64,000 nucleotides of DNA from DAOTYH01 sp034435015 (GCA_034435015.1 DAOTYH010000069.1:1-64000); one strand, 5' to 3'; counted from the stretch's first letter, positions 45,304-54,818 are shown. Made by a program: numbers and translations. Notes: generated by a model not told the origin, from the letters alone.

Positions 45304-46323
45304 TTACCACCGCACCACGATTCGCGTGCCGGGTTGTCCGGCCTCCGGGTTAGAGCGTGTAGAGTAGGCGTTGTAATCTGCTATGGGCGTTGTCCAGCGG
45401 AAGACCCACTGTGCCGACGCCGGCGGCAGGTTGACACAGCCGTTGCTGTGCCGCCGCCCGTAGTCGTTGTGCCAGTAACAGCCATGTGTCGCGGCCCAAC
45501 TGGCGGTGAAATAGCATACCCACGGAATGCCGGGCAGGTTGTACGCTCCTGCCCCCAGCCCGCCGGTCATGCGCTGGCCATGACGCTTATCGCGCACGCG
45601 GAACTCGCCGGCGGGGGTAGGGGTATCCGGCATGCCGGTAGAGACGCGGGCTGAGAACACCTCGTTGTCACCTTCGTAGGCGCGGAGCATCTGCTCGCCG
45701 ATCCGGACCACAATGAGCTTATCTTCCGGCGGCACATCCGGTGAGAGAGGCGCGGCCTCCTCCGGCGGGATGATCCGCACATGGCCGGCCTTAATCCAAT
45801 ATGAGCCGCCGTAAATCTCGCTGACCCGATAGTAATCATTCTCTACCCCGCTGATGCGGTGAACCGTGCTGTAAAACATACGCTGGCGGCGCGGCCCATC
45901 ATCAGCGGGAGCGCCCCTTGCCCATGTCATCGGGACAGTGACCATGCCCCATGCCCCGTTCTCCCCGACAGGCACAGTCGGGTTATTAGGCTGGTTGTCT
46001 ACCGGCTGTACCCATGAGGAGTACAGGTAGCCGGCCTCTGTCTTCAGCCATGTGGCGTTGGTTGAATACAGGCCGTTGCCTGTTACGGCTTCCTGCACCG
46101 TGACTACGTCGTTCCAATATAGAAAGCCGGCGGCGCTGGCACGCCAGTCCGGCTCGGTGTAGGCGGTCATGACGTTCAACAGGATGCGCCCCATCGGAGA
46201 GCCGTCCCAGTTTGTGATGGCTCCACCTTGCAGAGACGGCCTATAGTCAACCGCCCGCAGGCCGATGCCCATCCCGGCCATTCCGACCGATTTCAGAAAG
46301 CCGCGCCGTGACAGATTCCTCAT
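45304..46323 (-). CDS. L,D-transpeptidase (YkuD) with Tat-type signal
   Basis: Exported protein of 339 residues. The N-terminus has a twin-arginine signal (SRRGFLKS) and a hydrophobic segment; then a region that resembles SH3-like repeats, and a YkuD domain with catalytic HSNGCVNL (the SxGC nucleophile Cys) and an upstream His. It would crosslink or modify peptidoglycan stem peptides outside the membrane. The ATG follows AGAGGAAG. Divergent from the HAD gene with only 44 bases between the start codons. Confidence 0.92.
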   Translation of the reverse strand: MRNLSRRGFLKSVGMAGMGIGLRAVDYRPSLQGGAITNWDGSPMGRILLNVMTAYTEPDWRASAAGFLYWNDVVTVQEAVTGNGLYSTNATWLKTEAGYLYSSWVQPVDNQPNNPTVPVGENGAWGMVTVPMTWARGAPADDGPRRQRMFYSTVHRISGVENDYYRVSEIYGGSYWIKAGHVRIIPPEEAAPLSPDVPPEDKLIVVRIGEQMLRAYEGDNEVFSARVSTGMPDTPTPAGEFRVRDKRHGQRMTGGLGAGAYNLPGIPWVCYFTASWAATHGCYWHNDYGRRHSNGCVNLPPASAQWVFRWTTPIADYNAYSTRSNPEAGQPGTRIVVRW

Positions 46324-46353
46324 CTTCCTCTCGTCTTTATCCCTTCTTTACGC

Positions 46354-46359
46354 TAAACT
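46354..46359 (+). promoter_or_regulatory. Candidate -10 box for a leaderless HAD transcript
   Basis: TAAACT ends 8 bases before the ATG at 46368 and no ribosome site is present, as for the gene at 16968. A -35 box is not obvious. Confidence 0.35.
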
Positions 46360-46367
46360 CTGGCCCT

Positions 46368-47051
46368 ATGATACCACAAGCTGTCATCTGGGATATGGAC
46401 GGAGTCCTGATCGACTCCGGCGATCTATACTATCAGCTCGTCTGTGAGGTTTTCTCCAGCGAGTTTGGCAGAACCGTCACCCGTGAGCAGTTCAAGGCGG
46501 TGTTTGGGACCAACAACCTCAGTGTGATCCGAAGCCTGCTGGGGTATACCCCTCCGCCTGAATTAGAACAGCGGCTCTCGGACAGGGTGGATGAGGAGTT
46601 CTGCCGGTATGCCCCCGAACATGTCCGGCTGATGCCGTGTGCGCTGGAGACAGTGCAGATGCTCTCTGCGGCTGGCTGGCGGCAGGCGATTGCTACCTCT
46701 TCGTCGCACCGCAATACGCGGCTGGTTACGGAGCTGTTGGGGTTGAATCGCTGGATTGAGGTCTTTGTATGTGCGGAGGATGTCGCACGGGGCAAGCCTG
46801 CGCCGGATTCCTTCCTGCTGGCGGCTGAACGGCTGGCGGTCAAGCCTGAGCGGTGTGTCGTCGTTGAAGATGCGCCGGCAGGGATACAGGCGGCCCGTCT
46901 GGCCGGCATGGCCTGTGTCGGTGTGGCTACCACGCAGACGCCCGCCGCACTGGCACAGGCTGATCGCGTGGTCGGCTCGCTGGCTGATCTGGCCCTGCCT
47001 GACTTTGAAGCCCTGGTGAACCGCCGATCTAACGTCTATGTTAACGGCTAG
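46368..47051 (+). CDS. HAD-family phosphatase/phosphomutase (beta-phosphoglucomutase-like)
   Basis: HAD superfamily enzyme of 227 residues: motif I DMDGVLIDS, motif II Thr/Ser in ATSSS, motif III Lys in RGKPAPD, motif IV VVVEDAPAG. The cap domain between motifs I and II is the small helical type of phosphoglycolate phosphatase and beta-phosphoglucomutase relatives. Substrate unknown. The open frame extends to 46308, inside the start of the divergent transpeptidase, but the ATG at 46368 begins right before motif I and is preferred. Confidence 0.92.
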   Translation: MIPQAVIWDMDGVLIDSGDLYYQLVCEVFSSEFGRTVTREQFKAVFGTNNLSVIRSLLGYTPPPELEQRLSDRVDEEFCRYAPEHVRLMPCALETVQMLSAAGWRQAIATSSSHRNTRLVTELLGLNRWIEVFVCAEDVARGKPAPDSFLLAAERLAVKPERCVVVEDAPAGIQAARLAGMACVGVATTQTPAALAQADRVVGSLADLALPDFEALVNRRSNVYVNG

Positions 47052-47068
47052 TAGACGGCGGCCTGCTG

Positions 47069-48217
47069 TTATTCCATCGGGGCGGCAGGGAGCCAGAAGA
47101 CGAAGCGCGTTCCGACTCCGCCCTCTCCCTCCTCCGCCCAGATTTTCCCGCCATGTGCGTTGATGGCTGAGCGGCAGTAGGCCAGCCCCAGCCCAAATCC
47201 GCGACTGCCCTGACGCCGCGCCTCTACCTGCGCAAAGCGGTCGAAGACATGCTCGCGATACTCAGGCCGGATGCCCGGCCCATTGTCGTTGACGGCCACA
47301 AAGACCGCTTCACCGTCTGACCATGCGCTGACGGTGACCTGCCCGCCAAGGGGTGTGTATTTGAGGGCGTTGTCAATCAGGTTGGTCAGTACGCGGTCTA
47401 TGCGCTGACGGTCAGCCCGGACGGCTGGCAATGGCCCGGCAGGAGGGTTGAACCCCAGGTTAATTCGGGAGGCCCATGCCATCGGCTTGAGCCGCTCGAC
47501 TATCTCGCTCAGCAGGGCCAGCACGTCTAAGCTCTCCAGCTCCAGCTCGGCCTCGCCCCCTTCCAGCCGTTCGACATCCAGCAGAGCTTCGACTAATGTC
47601 TGCATCCGTTGTGCGCCGCCGGAGGCCATTGCCAGGAAGCGGGTCGTCTCTTCCTGCAACTGGAGGGAGGGGTCCAGCTCCAGCATAGCGAGCGCCATCG
47701 AGATCAGTGTCAGGGGGTTACGCAGATCGTGGATGATGAATCCCACTGTTTCCTGCCGCAACTGCATAATCTGGGCTAACCGCTCAGCCTCAGACGAGAG
47801 GGATGCCAGCCGCTCGAACAGTTCGTGTTCTGCCGCCGCGGCACGGACGCGGCTTTGGTCGGCGGCCAGCAGGCGGTCAATGAGGGCCTGCAAGACCATC
47901 CGCCGGAAGGCGGCATCCCCCTCAAACAGACGCCAGAAATCATCGTGGTTAATGGCCAACAGGGTAGTCGGTTTAAGAGCCAGCACGGAGGCTGAGCGGG
48001 GGCTGTCGCCGAGCAGGCTGACCTCACCGATCAGGTCGCCTTCTGAGCGGTAGCCCAGTACCAGCGGCGCATCCGTATCTGCCCCTTTGATCACGGCGAC
48101 CTGCCCCTTTTCGATCATATACATCGTGTCGCCGGGGTCGTTCTCTCGAAACACATACTCCCCTGCCTGATAGTGCTTGGGGGTGGCGTAGTCAGCCCAG
48201 CGTGGGTTTTCGGCCAT
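47069..48217 (-). CDS. Cyclic-nucleotide-binding-domain histidine kinase
   Basis: Kinase of 382 residues. Residues about 1-125 are a CRP-like cNMP-binding domain (GDTMYMIEKGQVAV, GDLIGEVSLLGDSPRSASV, the phosphate-binding-cassette-like GEVSLLGDSPRSA), then a helical linker, HisKA with H-box IIHDLRNPL and a complete HATPase domain. A cNMP domain directly on a histidine kinase would couple cAMP/cGMP-like signals to phosphotransfer; whether it binds a nucleotide is untested. ATG at 48217 follows AAGGA. It is divergent from a receiver-only gene (48322), the natural candidate partner. Confidence 0.92.
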   Translation of the reverse strand: MAENPRWADYATPKHYQAGEYVFRENDPGDTMYMIEKGQVAVIKGADTDAPLVLGYRSEGDLIGEVSLLGDSPRSASVLALKPTTLLAINHDDFWRLFEGDAAFRRMVLQALIDRLLAADQSRVRAAAAEHELFERLASLSSEAERLAQIMQLRQETVGFIIHDLRNPLTLISMALAMLELDPSLQLQEETTRFLAMASGGAQRMQTLVEALLDVERLEGGEAELELESLDVLALLSEIVERLKPMAWASRINLGFNPPAGPLPAVRADRQRIDRVLTNLIDNALKYTPLGGQVTVSAWSDGEAVFVAVNDNGPGIRPEYREHVFDRFAQVEARRQGSRGFGLGLAYCRSAINAHGGKIWAEEGEGGVGTRFVFWLPAAPME

Positions 48218-48321
48218 AGCTGATTCCTTGTGTTCTATATTTGTGGAGACATTTTACACGGATTCTACAGCTACTGCCTGAGGAGAATTGGGATTATACT
48301 ATGTAGATAGGAGCGAGAATC

Positions 48322-48840
48322 TTGGCAGGGAGCGGTGAGGTGGGAGTAGAGGGGCATTCCATTCCGTGTCTTGGCGGCAGGCAGAGGGAGCTGATCAGCG
48401 GGCGGGAGCCTGAGCTGAGCGGCCTGCGGCAGAGCACTGATCCGCTCATTGTGCTGGTGGATGATGAGCCGACCCTGACCGAATTAATCAAGCTCATTTT
48501 TAGCCTTGCCGGCTACAATGGCCTGGTGAGCTTCCCCTGTGGGGAAGGCGTGCTGGATTACTGCCGGGCTAACCGTCCCACTCTGCTGATCACGGACATC
48601 TGTCACCCCGGCCCGAACGGGCTGGAGTTGTGCCGCATGATCCGTGAGGACCCGATGCTGGCTGATATGCCTGTGATTGTGTGTTCGGCCACCCCCAGCC
48701 AGTTCCTCGGCCCGCTGGAAGAACAAAAGATCGCCTACTTTCCCAAGCCGTGCAATCTGAGAGAGCTTGTCGAGTACATCGAAGGAACAGTCGGTCTAAA
48801 CATGAAGCGGCTCTCTGCTCTGCTGTCTAAGGGAGGGTGA
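48322..48840 (+). CDS. Receiver-only response regulator with N-terminal extension
   Basis: Protein of 172 residues: about 40 residues of polar extension, then a receiver with VDDEP acidic pair, phosphoacceptor Asp in LITDICHPGPNG, Ser in VCSATP and Lys in FPKPCN. No output domain. Start is a TTG at 48322 preceded by AGGAG 9 bases upstream, with a TATACT box nearby; no ATG lies in frame before the receiver. Divergent from the cNMP histidine kinase, so the two probably form a two-component pair. Its last 14 bases overlap the convergent gene at 48827. Confidence 0.88.
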   Translation: MAGSGEVGVEGHSIPCLGGRQRELISGREPELSGLRQSTDPLIVLVDDEPTLTELIKLIFSLAGYNGLVSFPCGEGVLDYCRANRPTLLITDICHPGPNGLELCRMIREDPMLADMPVIVCSATPSQFLGPLEEQKIAYFPKPCNLRELVEYIEGTVGLNMKRLSALLSKGG

Positions 48841-51160
48841 TCTCCCCCAGCATGAGCGAGTCTTCTCCGTCCGGCCCGGTGAGGCGTCCCCCTTCGCGGG
48901 TATATAGCCCCACGTACACTATGTACTGACCGGGCGGCACAGCACTGAGGTCAACAGAAACTGTCTCTAGGACAATCTCCCCCGCGTCCCAGATGGAGGT
49001 GGGGTAGAGGCCGGCGTGCGGCTCACCGTCGAACTGCGCCGCGATGTTCCCTTCGGTGTCCCTGACGTGGATAAACATCACATAGTCGGCCTGCGGGGCA
49101 GTCAGTGCCTGCCATGCCAGTTTCACTTCCAGCGTCCCCCTTGAGTGTGCCAGCCGATAACCGTTCAACGCGATCTGATTGCCGAGCGGTGTGCCGAGCG
49201 GCGTCAGGGCGGCGGGGATGGGATCGTTGAAGGGTACTTTGGCTTGCGCGACGCCCCGCCAGTCTATTTCTTCCGGTGCCGGCCCTACGCCGACGGCCAG
49301 ATCGTACACGCCTGGGTCGAGCTGAGGGGCGAGGATGAAGGTGTGGTAGCTTGTCACCGGCACGCCGGCAGGCCAAGTGGAGAGGTCAAACAAGCGGTCG
49401 GCCTGCCCTGCTAGTGTCCCTTGGCGGCCCAGCAGACGCACGACCAGATGCTGGGGGGTCTCCAGCGGCTGTGACAGAGACCAGCTCAGGCGGACACGTA
49501 CAGCCAGACCGGCCTCCAGCGGCCTGAGAGGAAAGTCAGCGGCGGCGCCGGTCAGGATCAGCCCGCCGGCAAACTCCTGCGGGGTGATGTTCATCTCCTC
49601 GACGAGGCGGGCTTCATAACTGCGCTGATAGACTACCAGCGGGCTACGCAGGTAGCGCGGGTCGGCGAAGCGGGCGATCTCGCGGTATGTTGAATGAAAC
49701 CATAGATCGCCCTCCAGCGAATATCCGTACAGTGTCTCCCCCTCTGTGCCGCTCAGAACAAGGTAGTCAGGCATGGCATGGGGAAGCCACCAGTACACGT
49801 CGCGGCGGGCGATAGCGTCGGCCATATCGGGGTGCAGGAGTCCCAGATAGTCCACCATAGGCCGCTCAGCCCAGTAGCCTAGCTGGCCGATCTCCGCTAC
49901 GCCGATCTGAGCCTGAGGGGGGGTGTGTTCACGAAGCCACAGGCCGGTTGTGCGGTAGATGTCCCAGTCCACCGTGGGAAGCATGGAGGGGCCGTGCCTG
50001 TCTAGAAAGGCGGTGTCATGGCGGGGGGTCTGGTCAATCAGGTAGAAGGAACGCCCCGCCGCCAGTCCGAATATCAGCAGGCCGGCTGACAGACCAGCCT
50101 GCCGCCAGCGCCCTGTCAGATGATTCGTTAGCCGTTCCAGCCCCAGCCCAAACAGTGCCGCCAGCGCCGGCACCAGCGGAGCGTAATACCAGCGGTAAGG
50201 CGCTACCCCCAATACGATGTAACCGGCCATATGAAGGATCGCCCATCCTGCCAGCGGAAATACCCACCGTCGGCGGGGGAGGGAGATCAGGCCGGCCAGT
50301 GTGATCAGCCCGACCGCCGCCCACAGCGGCGACTGGGCGATTAGGTCGCGCCCTAGTGCGGCAAGCCCGCCTGCGAAGGTAGTCCCGACGCTGATGCCGG
50401 TAATGCCCAGCACAGCCTGTGCGCTCTTTGCGCCAAGTGTAGCAGGGAGCGGCGACCCAAAAGCAAGCGTCGCCCAGATTCCCCACGGAAGCAGTGAGGC
50501 TGTGAAAACCCCGCCCGCTGTCAGCAGGGGGCGCAGAGGGGGGAAGGCACGTTTTGCGCCTGCGGCGGGGGGAAGAAGCCGTCCCGCCAGCAGATAGTCG
50601 AGGGCCAGCACGCCGGCCAGGATCACCATGTCCGGGCGGGTGAGGACAGCCAGTCCGACCGCCAGCCCGGCCCAAGCCATCTGGCGGCGCAGGTACAGCC
50701 ATACGGCCAGCAGTCCCAGCATAAGCTGGAGGGGCGTCTCCAGCCCCAGCGCCAGCCAGACAAGAGGAAAGCCGACGTAGAAAAGGGCTGAAGCCAGACC
50801 TGCCCCCCTGCTGTCTCCATCGGAAGGCTGAATTGAGGAGTCGGGGCGGGCCAGCCCTGCCATGAGCCACCCGCCGATGCCGACCGCCGCTGTGCCAAGC
50901 CAGTTGCCCAGCACCGGCAGATGGCGGGTGATGAAGTATCCGCCGGCCAGCAGGAGGGTGTAGAGGGGGTTGGTGATGCTGAGCACGGGCTGGCCGGCGT
51001 TGTACACAAAGCCAAGCCCTTGTGCCATGTTCCGGGCGTAGCGGTACGAGATGAAGCTGTCATCTAACCGGAAGTCGGCCATCAAGATACCAAGGCCAAC
51101 CGCCGTCAGCGCCGGTATCAGTATCTCTGCCGCGTCGGACAGCCGCCTGTGGTCTTTCAT
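48827..51160 (-). CDS. Polytopic GT-C glycosyltransferase-like membrane protein
   Basis: Protein of 777 residues. The first two-thirds have about ten hydrophobic helices; the first extracytoplasmic loop carries LDDSFISYRYARN, the acidic motif of polyprenyl-phosphate-sugar dependent (GT39/ArnT-like) glycosyltransferases. The last ~270 residues are a soluble beta-rich domain repeated twice in style (VRLSWSLSQPLE and VKLAWQALTAP). It probably glycosylates a surface lipid or protein outside the membrane; substrate unknown. The ATG at 51160 has no strong ribosome site. Convergent overlap of 14 bases with the receiver gene at 48322. Confidence 0.85.
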   Translation of the reverse strand: MKDHRRLSDAAEILIPALTAVGLGILMADFRLDDSFISYRYARNMAQGLGFVYNAGQPVLSITNPLYTLLLAGGYFITRHLPVLGNWLGTAAVGIGGWLMAGLARPDSSIQPSDGDSRGAGLASALFYVGFPLVWLALGLETPLQLMLGLLAVWLYLRRQMAWAGLAVGLAVLTRPDMVILAGVLALDYLLAGRLLPPAAGAKRAFPPLRPLLTAGGVFTASLLPWGIWATLAFGSPLPATLGAKSAQAVLGITGISVGTTFAGGLAALGRDLIAQSPLWAAVGLITLAGLISLPRRRWVFPLAGWAILHMAGYIVLGVAPYRWYYAPLVPALAALFGLGLERLTNHLTGRWRQAGLSAGLLIFGLAAGRSFYLIDQTPRHDTAFLDRHGPSMLPTVDWDIYRTTGLWLREHTPPQAQIGVAEIGQLGYWAERPMVDYLGLLHPDMADAIARRDVYWWLPHAMPDYLVLSGTEGETLYGYSLEGDLWFHSTYREIARFADPRYLRSPLVVYQRSYEARLVEEMNITPQEFAGGLILTGAAADFPLRPLEAGLAVRVRLSWSLSQPLETPQHLVVRLLGRQGTLAGQADRLFDLSTWPAGVPVTSYHTFILAPQLDPGVYDLAVGVGPAPEEIDWRGVAQAKVPFNDPIPAALTPLGTPLGNQIALNGYRLAHSRGTLEVKLAWQALTAPQADYVMFIHVRDTEGNIAAQFDGEPHAGLYPTSIWDAGEIVLETVSVDLSAVPPGQYIVYVGLYTREGGRLTGPDGEDSLMLGEITLP

Positions 51161-51347
51161 GCCGGCGATTGTAACCCATTACGGGGCCGGATGCACTGCT
51201 TGCGTGGGAAGTAACAGGGCGGGTAAAATGGAATATATCGCACAGTCACCTGTCCTAGGGACGGGCCGGTCCGTCCGATTACCCGTTTATCTCAATTTGA
51301 TCCTTTTCTGACCGGATTTGTGGTCAGAGGTAACAGGTTCTAACAGG

Positions 51348-52805
51348 ATGCAGACTCTCCAACCCCGTTTACTGCTGGTGGATGGCGACCCCGTTGATCA
51401 TGCTCTGGTGCACACGGAGCTGACGGCTGACCCGTCGCTGATGTGCCTGATAGATGATGCGCCTGACATTGAAACGCTTGAGCGTCTGCTCCGCCAGAAA
51501 CAGCGGTATGATCTAGCGCTTGCGGCTATGAGCTTGCAGAACCTGTCAGGGGCTGAGATCGTCCAGCGTATTCAGGAGGCTGTGCCGGAACTGCCTATTG
51601 TGATGCTGGTGCGCACGGACGAGATCGGCCTGGCGGCCCAGATGGCGCTTCATCAGGGTATTGCCGGTTATGTGCTGAAGGGCGAATCGCATGGGGGACT
51701 GTTGCCCGCGACGGTGCGCGGGGTTCTGGAGCGGGTTGCGGCGCGACGGGCCGCCCGCGAAGCAGAAGAACGCTTCAGGCGTTTGGCGGAAAACGCGCCC
51801 GATATGATCTTCCGCTGGTCGTATGCGCGGGGTTTTGAGTATGTCAGCCCCGCTTCGACGGAGGTCGTGGGCTATACGCCGGAGGAGCATTATGCCGACC
51901 CCGGTCTGGGCTATCGGGTCATCCACCCGGATGATATTCCGGTGTACGAGAGTGTCTTCTCTGACCTTGCCGATCCGGAGGGGCCGCGCCGCTATTGTGT
52001 GATCCGCTGGTTTCATAAGGACGGGCATATTGTGCATGTCGAAATGCGTATGACGCCCATCTTTGACGCACGCGGCGAGCTGGTGGCCATTGAGGGGATC
52101 GCTCGTGACATCAGCCAGCATGTGATCGCCCGCGCCCGCTTGCGCGAGCTTACCTCGCGGCTGACGCAGGCTCAGGAGGAAGAGCGCAGACGGATCGCCC
52201 GCGAACTGCATGATGAGATCGGGCAGGAGTTGACTATCGCCAAGATGCGCCTGCGGATGGTCGAGAACGCCCTTCCGGCGGAGGCTGAGGCCGTTCATGA
52301 GAAGCTCAAGATGTTGGGGACATTGCTGGATGAGACGTTACAGAACGTCCGGCACCTGTCACATGAACTTCGCCCGCCCCTGTTGGATGAGATGGGGTGG
52401 GAGCCTGCGCTGGCATTGGTGTGTGATACCTTCTCCCAACGCACAGAGCTGCCGGTGATCTATCGGCACAGCGGCAGTGCGGATCGGCTTGACCCCGATG
52501 TCGAGATGGTAGCCTACCGCGTGGTACAGGAGTCGCTGACCAATGTAGCCCGTCACGCGAATGCCCGGCAGGTAGTGGTCCATGCTGACCTGTCGTCCGA
52601 CGAATTGACGTTGACCATAGAAGATGACGGGCAGGGGTTCGATATGGCCGCTCTTGATCATACCAGCGATGCGGCGGTAGGGCTGGGTCTGCTGGGAATG
52701 CAGGAACGTGTGGATATGGTCGGGGGACGCATTCAGATTGTGACTGCGCCGGGAAAGGGTACACGGGTTGAGGTCCACCTGCCGCGCAAGGAGCGCAGGC
52801 CATGA
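51348..52805 (+). CDS. NarX-type histidine kinase with pseudo-receiver and PAS domain
   Basis: Kinase of 485 residues. Residues about 5-130 have a receiver fold, but the phosphoacceptor position is Ala (YDLALAAMSLQNLSG against the usual DLxLLDLxLPxxSG), so it cannot be phosphorylated there. Then PAS (about 140-255), HisKA_3 with the H-box RRIARELHDEIGQ, and a NarX/DesK-type HATPase (TNVARHANA, DDGQGF). The frame is open to a TTG at 51318, but the ATG at 51348 is preferred. It overlaps the NarL-type regulator gene by 4 bases, its cognate partner. Confidence 0.92.
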   Translation: MQTLQPRLLLVDGDPVDHALVHTELTADPSLMCLIDDAPDIETLERLLRQKQRYDLALAAMSLQNLSGAEIVQRIQEAVPELPIVMLVRTDEIGLAAQMALHQGIAGYVLKGESHGGLLPATVRGVLERVAARRAAREAEERFRRLAENAPDMIFRWSYARGFEYVSPASTEVVGYTPEEHYADPGLGYRVIHPDDIPVYESVFSDLADPEGPRRYCVIRWFHKDGHIVHVEMRMTPIFDARGELVAIEGIARDISQHVIARARLRELTSRLTQAQEEERRRIARELHDEIGQELTIAKMRLRMVENALPAEAEAVHEKLKMLGTLLDETLQNVRHLSHELRPPLLDEMGWEPALALVCDTFSQRTELPVIYRHSGSADRLDPDVEMVAYRVVQESLTNVARHANARQVVVHADLSSDELTLTIEDDGQGFDMAALDHTSDAAVGLGLLGMQERVDMVGGRIQIVTAPGKGTRVEVHLPRKERRP

Positions 52806-53458
52806 GAACAATCACAGTGCTGTTGGCAGAGGACCACCATCTGGTGCGGGAAGGGCTGAGGGCCTTGCTGGAAGAGCAGGGGGATTTTAAGATCGTGGCT
52901 CAGGCTGAGGATGGCAGTCAGGCGATCCAACTGGCTGAAAGCCGCCGCCCGGATGTAGTGGTCATGGATATTGCCATGCCCAACCTGAACGGGCTGGAAG
53001 CGACCGCCCGCCTGCGGCAATTGCCGCGTCCTCCGCAGGTGATCATTCTGTCTCAATACGGGCGGGAGGAATATGTGGTTCAGGCTCTGACGGCAGGGGC
53101 CAGCGGCTACCTGCTGAAGGGGTCTGTAGCTGACGAACTGCCGCGGGCCATCCGAGCGGTTTTTGAGGGGCAGACCTACCTCTCAGAGCAGATTCCGCGT
53201 GAGAACATCGAGGAACTGATGCGCACTCGTGCCGGTACAGCCTCGCCGCTGGAGCGGCTTACCCCCCGTGAGCGGGAAGTGCTTCAGCTTGTAGCGGAGG
53301 GCAAGACCAACCGCCAGATCGCGGCTTATCTGTCTATCAGCGTTAAGACGGTCGAGAAGCACCGCTTCAACCTGATGGAGAAGCTGAACATCCGCGATGT
53401 GACGGGGCTGGTGCGCTTTGCCATGCTGCATGGCATCATTGAGACAAGGGATAAATAA
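52802..53458 (+). CDS. NarL/LuxR-family response regulator
   Basis: DNA-binding regulator of 218 residues: receiver with AEDH, phosphoacceptor Asp in VVMDIAMPNLNG, Ser in ILSQY and Lys in LLKG, and a C-terminal LuxR-type helix-turn-helix (LTPREREVLQLVAEGKTNRQ, SVKTVEKH). Start codon overlaps the stop of the kinase (ATGA), so the pair is co-translated. It is the only regulator here with a DNA-binding output; its target genes cannot be told. Confidence 0.96.
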   Translation: MRTITVLLAEDHHLVREGLRALLEEQGDFKIVAQAEDGSQAIQLAESRRPDVVVMDIAMPNLNGLEATARLRQLPRPPQVIILSQYGREEYVVQALTAGASGYLLKGSVADELPRAIRAVFEGQTYLSEQIPRENIEELMRTRAGTASPLERLTPREREVLQLVAEGKTNRQIAAYLSISVKTVEKHRFNLMEKLNIRDVTGLVRFAMLHGIIETRDK

Positions 53459-53495
53459 AAGGGCGGCCAGTTACAGCTCTTGCCTGACTGGCCGC
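53453..53495. terminator. Hairpin between convergent genes
   Basis: A 9-bp perfect stem (53463-53471 with 53487-53495). On the minus strand it is followed by CCTTTTATTT, so it can end the FtsX operon, and it may also end the NarL-type gene. Confidence 0.65.
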
Positions 53496-53501
53496 GCCCG
53501 C

Positions 53502-54818
53502 CTATTCGTACTTCAACGCCGTGACTGGATTCAGTTGCACCGCCCGCAGGGCCGGGTAAATCCCTGACGCAAGGCCAATGATCAGCGAGAAGACCAGGGC
53601 GAAGATCAACAGCCAGACGGGAATAACCGCAATGCTGACCGGCTCGCTGGAGGTTGCGCCAGAGGCGGCTATCTGGGCGTTGATGTAGGCTCGTGCGATC
53701 AGGTCAATGATCTTGGCCGCACCTACGCCAAATATGATCCCGCCAATGCCGCCCAGCAGTCCGATTGCCCCCGCCTCCGAGATGAAGACCAGCATCACAT
53801 CACGGTTGGTCGCTCCGACCGCTTTCATCAGCCCGATCTCGCGGGTGCGCTCCAGGATGGACATGATCATGGTGTTGGCAATGCCGATGGCGGCCACGAT
53901 CAGGGCAATCGCTCCAATCCCCCCAAATACGCCCTGAATGACGCCAAACAGGATATTGAGCTGTTGAAGTGTTGAGCGGGCCGAAAAGGCGAAGAAGCCA
54001 TCTTCAAGGAGCTGTTGTTCAACCCGCAGTTCCAGCACTGGATCGTTGACTACCACAATAGCCTGCGAATAGCCCTCAATGCGCCGGTTAGGACGCTGGC
54101 CGGTGTACCAGGCGGTCAGCTCTTCGGCATCATCCAGCGAGAGGAAGACGGTGTAGTCGTCCGAGCCGCCGCGAGGGGCCAGTACACCGCCCACCCGCAG
54201 GCGCACCGTGCGTGTCACCGGACGGCCATCCTCGCCGGTGCGTGTCATCTGGACGGTCAGCGTCTGGCCGTACAGGTCGAGCGGCTCGCTGGCGGCTGTG
54301 CTGGACCGCCGCCGGGGGTCCACGAAGCTTTCCCCGACCTTCGACCCTACCACGACTGTCCAGTTCCCCAGTGTGCCTGTCCCCTCTGCCATCTCCATGT
54401 TCAGGTCACGGATGGCGTACCGGTCAACACCGGTCAGTGTAACTGAGCCGATCAAGCGGTTCAGTTTCAGGGTAGCGGGGACAGATAACGGCTCGTAGGG
54501 GGTCACGGCATCTACCCCCTCCATCTGAGCGATCCGTTCGAGAGCGCGGGGTGTCAGCCGTCCCCCTTCCTCAGTGGTCGTGGTAACCATGCCGCCGCCA
54601 AGTGCCCGGAAGAACGCCCCCGGCATGACTGTGATCTGGTTGAGCGGCCCAAATTCGTCCATACTGCCGATGGAGTTTTCTCTCAGGCCGGAGGCAAGCG
54701 CGATCAGGACGACAATAGCCGCCGTGCCGATCAGCACGCCCATCGCCGTCATGATTGCCCGCCCGCGCATACGGTTCAGGTTCGACCAGACCAGCCGGAG
54801 CAGATCACGCGGTTTCAT
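53502..54818 (-). CDS. MacB/FtsX-type ABC transporter permease
   Basis: Permease of 438 residues: one N-terminal helix (about 18-40), a large extracytoplasmic domain (about 45-275), then three helices in the C-terminal third, the FtsX/MacB fold. Such proteins work with a MacB-type ATPase as mechanotransmission exporters or in lipoprotein/cell-wall handling. It shares a 4-base overlap (ATGA) with the secreted CARDB-like gene and belongs to the operon Yip1-ATPase-CARDB-permease. Cargo unknown. Confidence 0.94.
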   Translation of the reverse strand: MKPRDLLRLVWSNLNRMRGRAIMTAMGVLIGTAAIVVLIALASGLRENSIGSMDEFGPLNQITVMPGAFFRALGGGMVTTTTEEGGRLTPRALERIAQMEGVDAVTPYEPLSVPATLKLNRLIGSVTLTGVDRYAIRDLNMEMAEGTGTLGNWTVVVGSKVGESFVDPRRRSSTAASEPLDLYGQTLTVQMTRTGEDGRPVTRTVRLRVGGVLAPRGGSDDYTVFLSLDDAEELTAWYTGQRPNRRIEGYSQAIVVVNDPVLELRVEQQLLEDGFFAFSARSTLQQLNILFGVIQGVFGGIGAIALIVAAIGIANTMIMSILERTREIGLMKAVGATNRDVMLVFISEAGAIGLLGGIGGIIFGVGAAKIIDLIARAYINAQIAASGATSSEPVSIAVIPVWLLIFALVFSLIIGLASGIYPALRAVQLNPVTALKYE

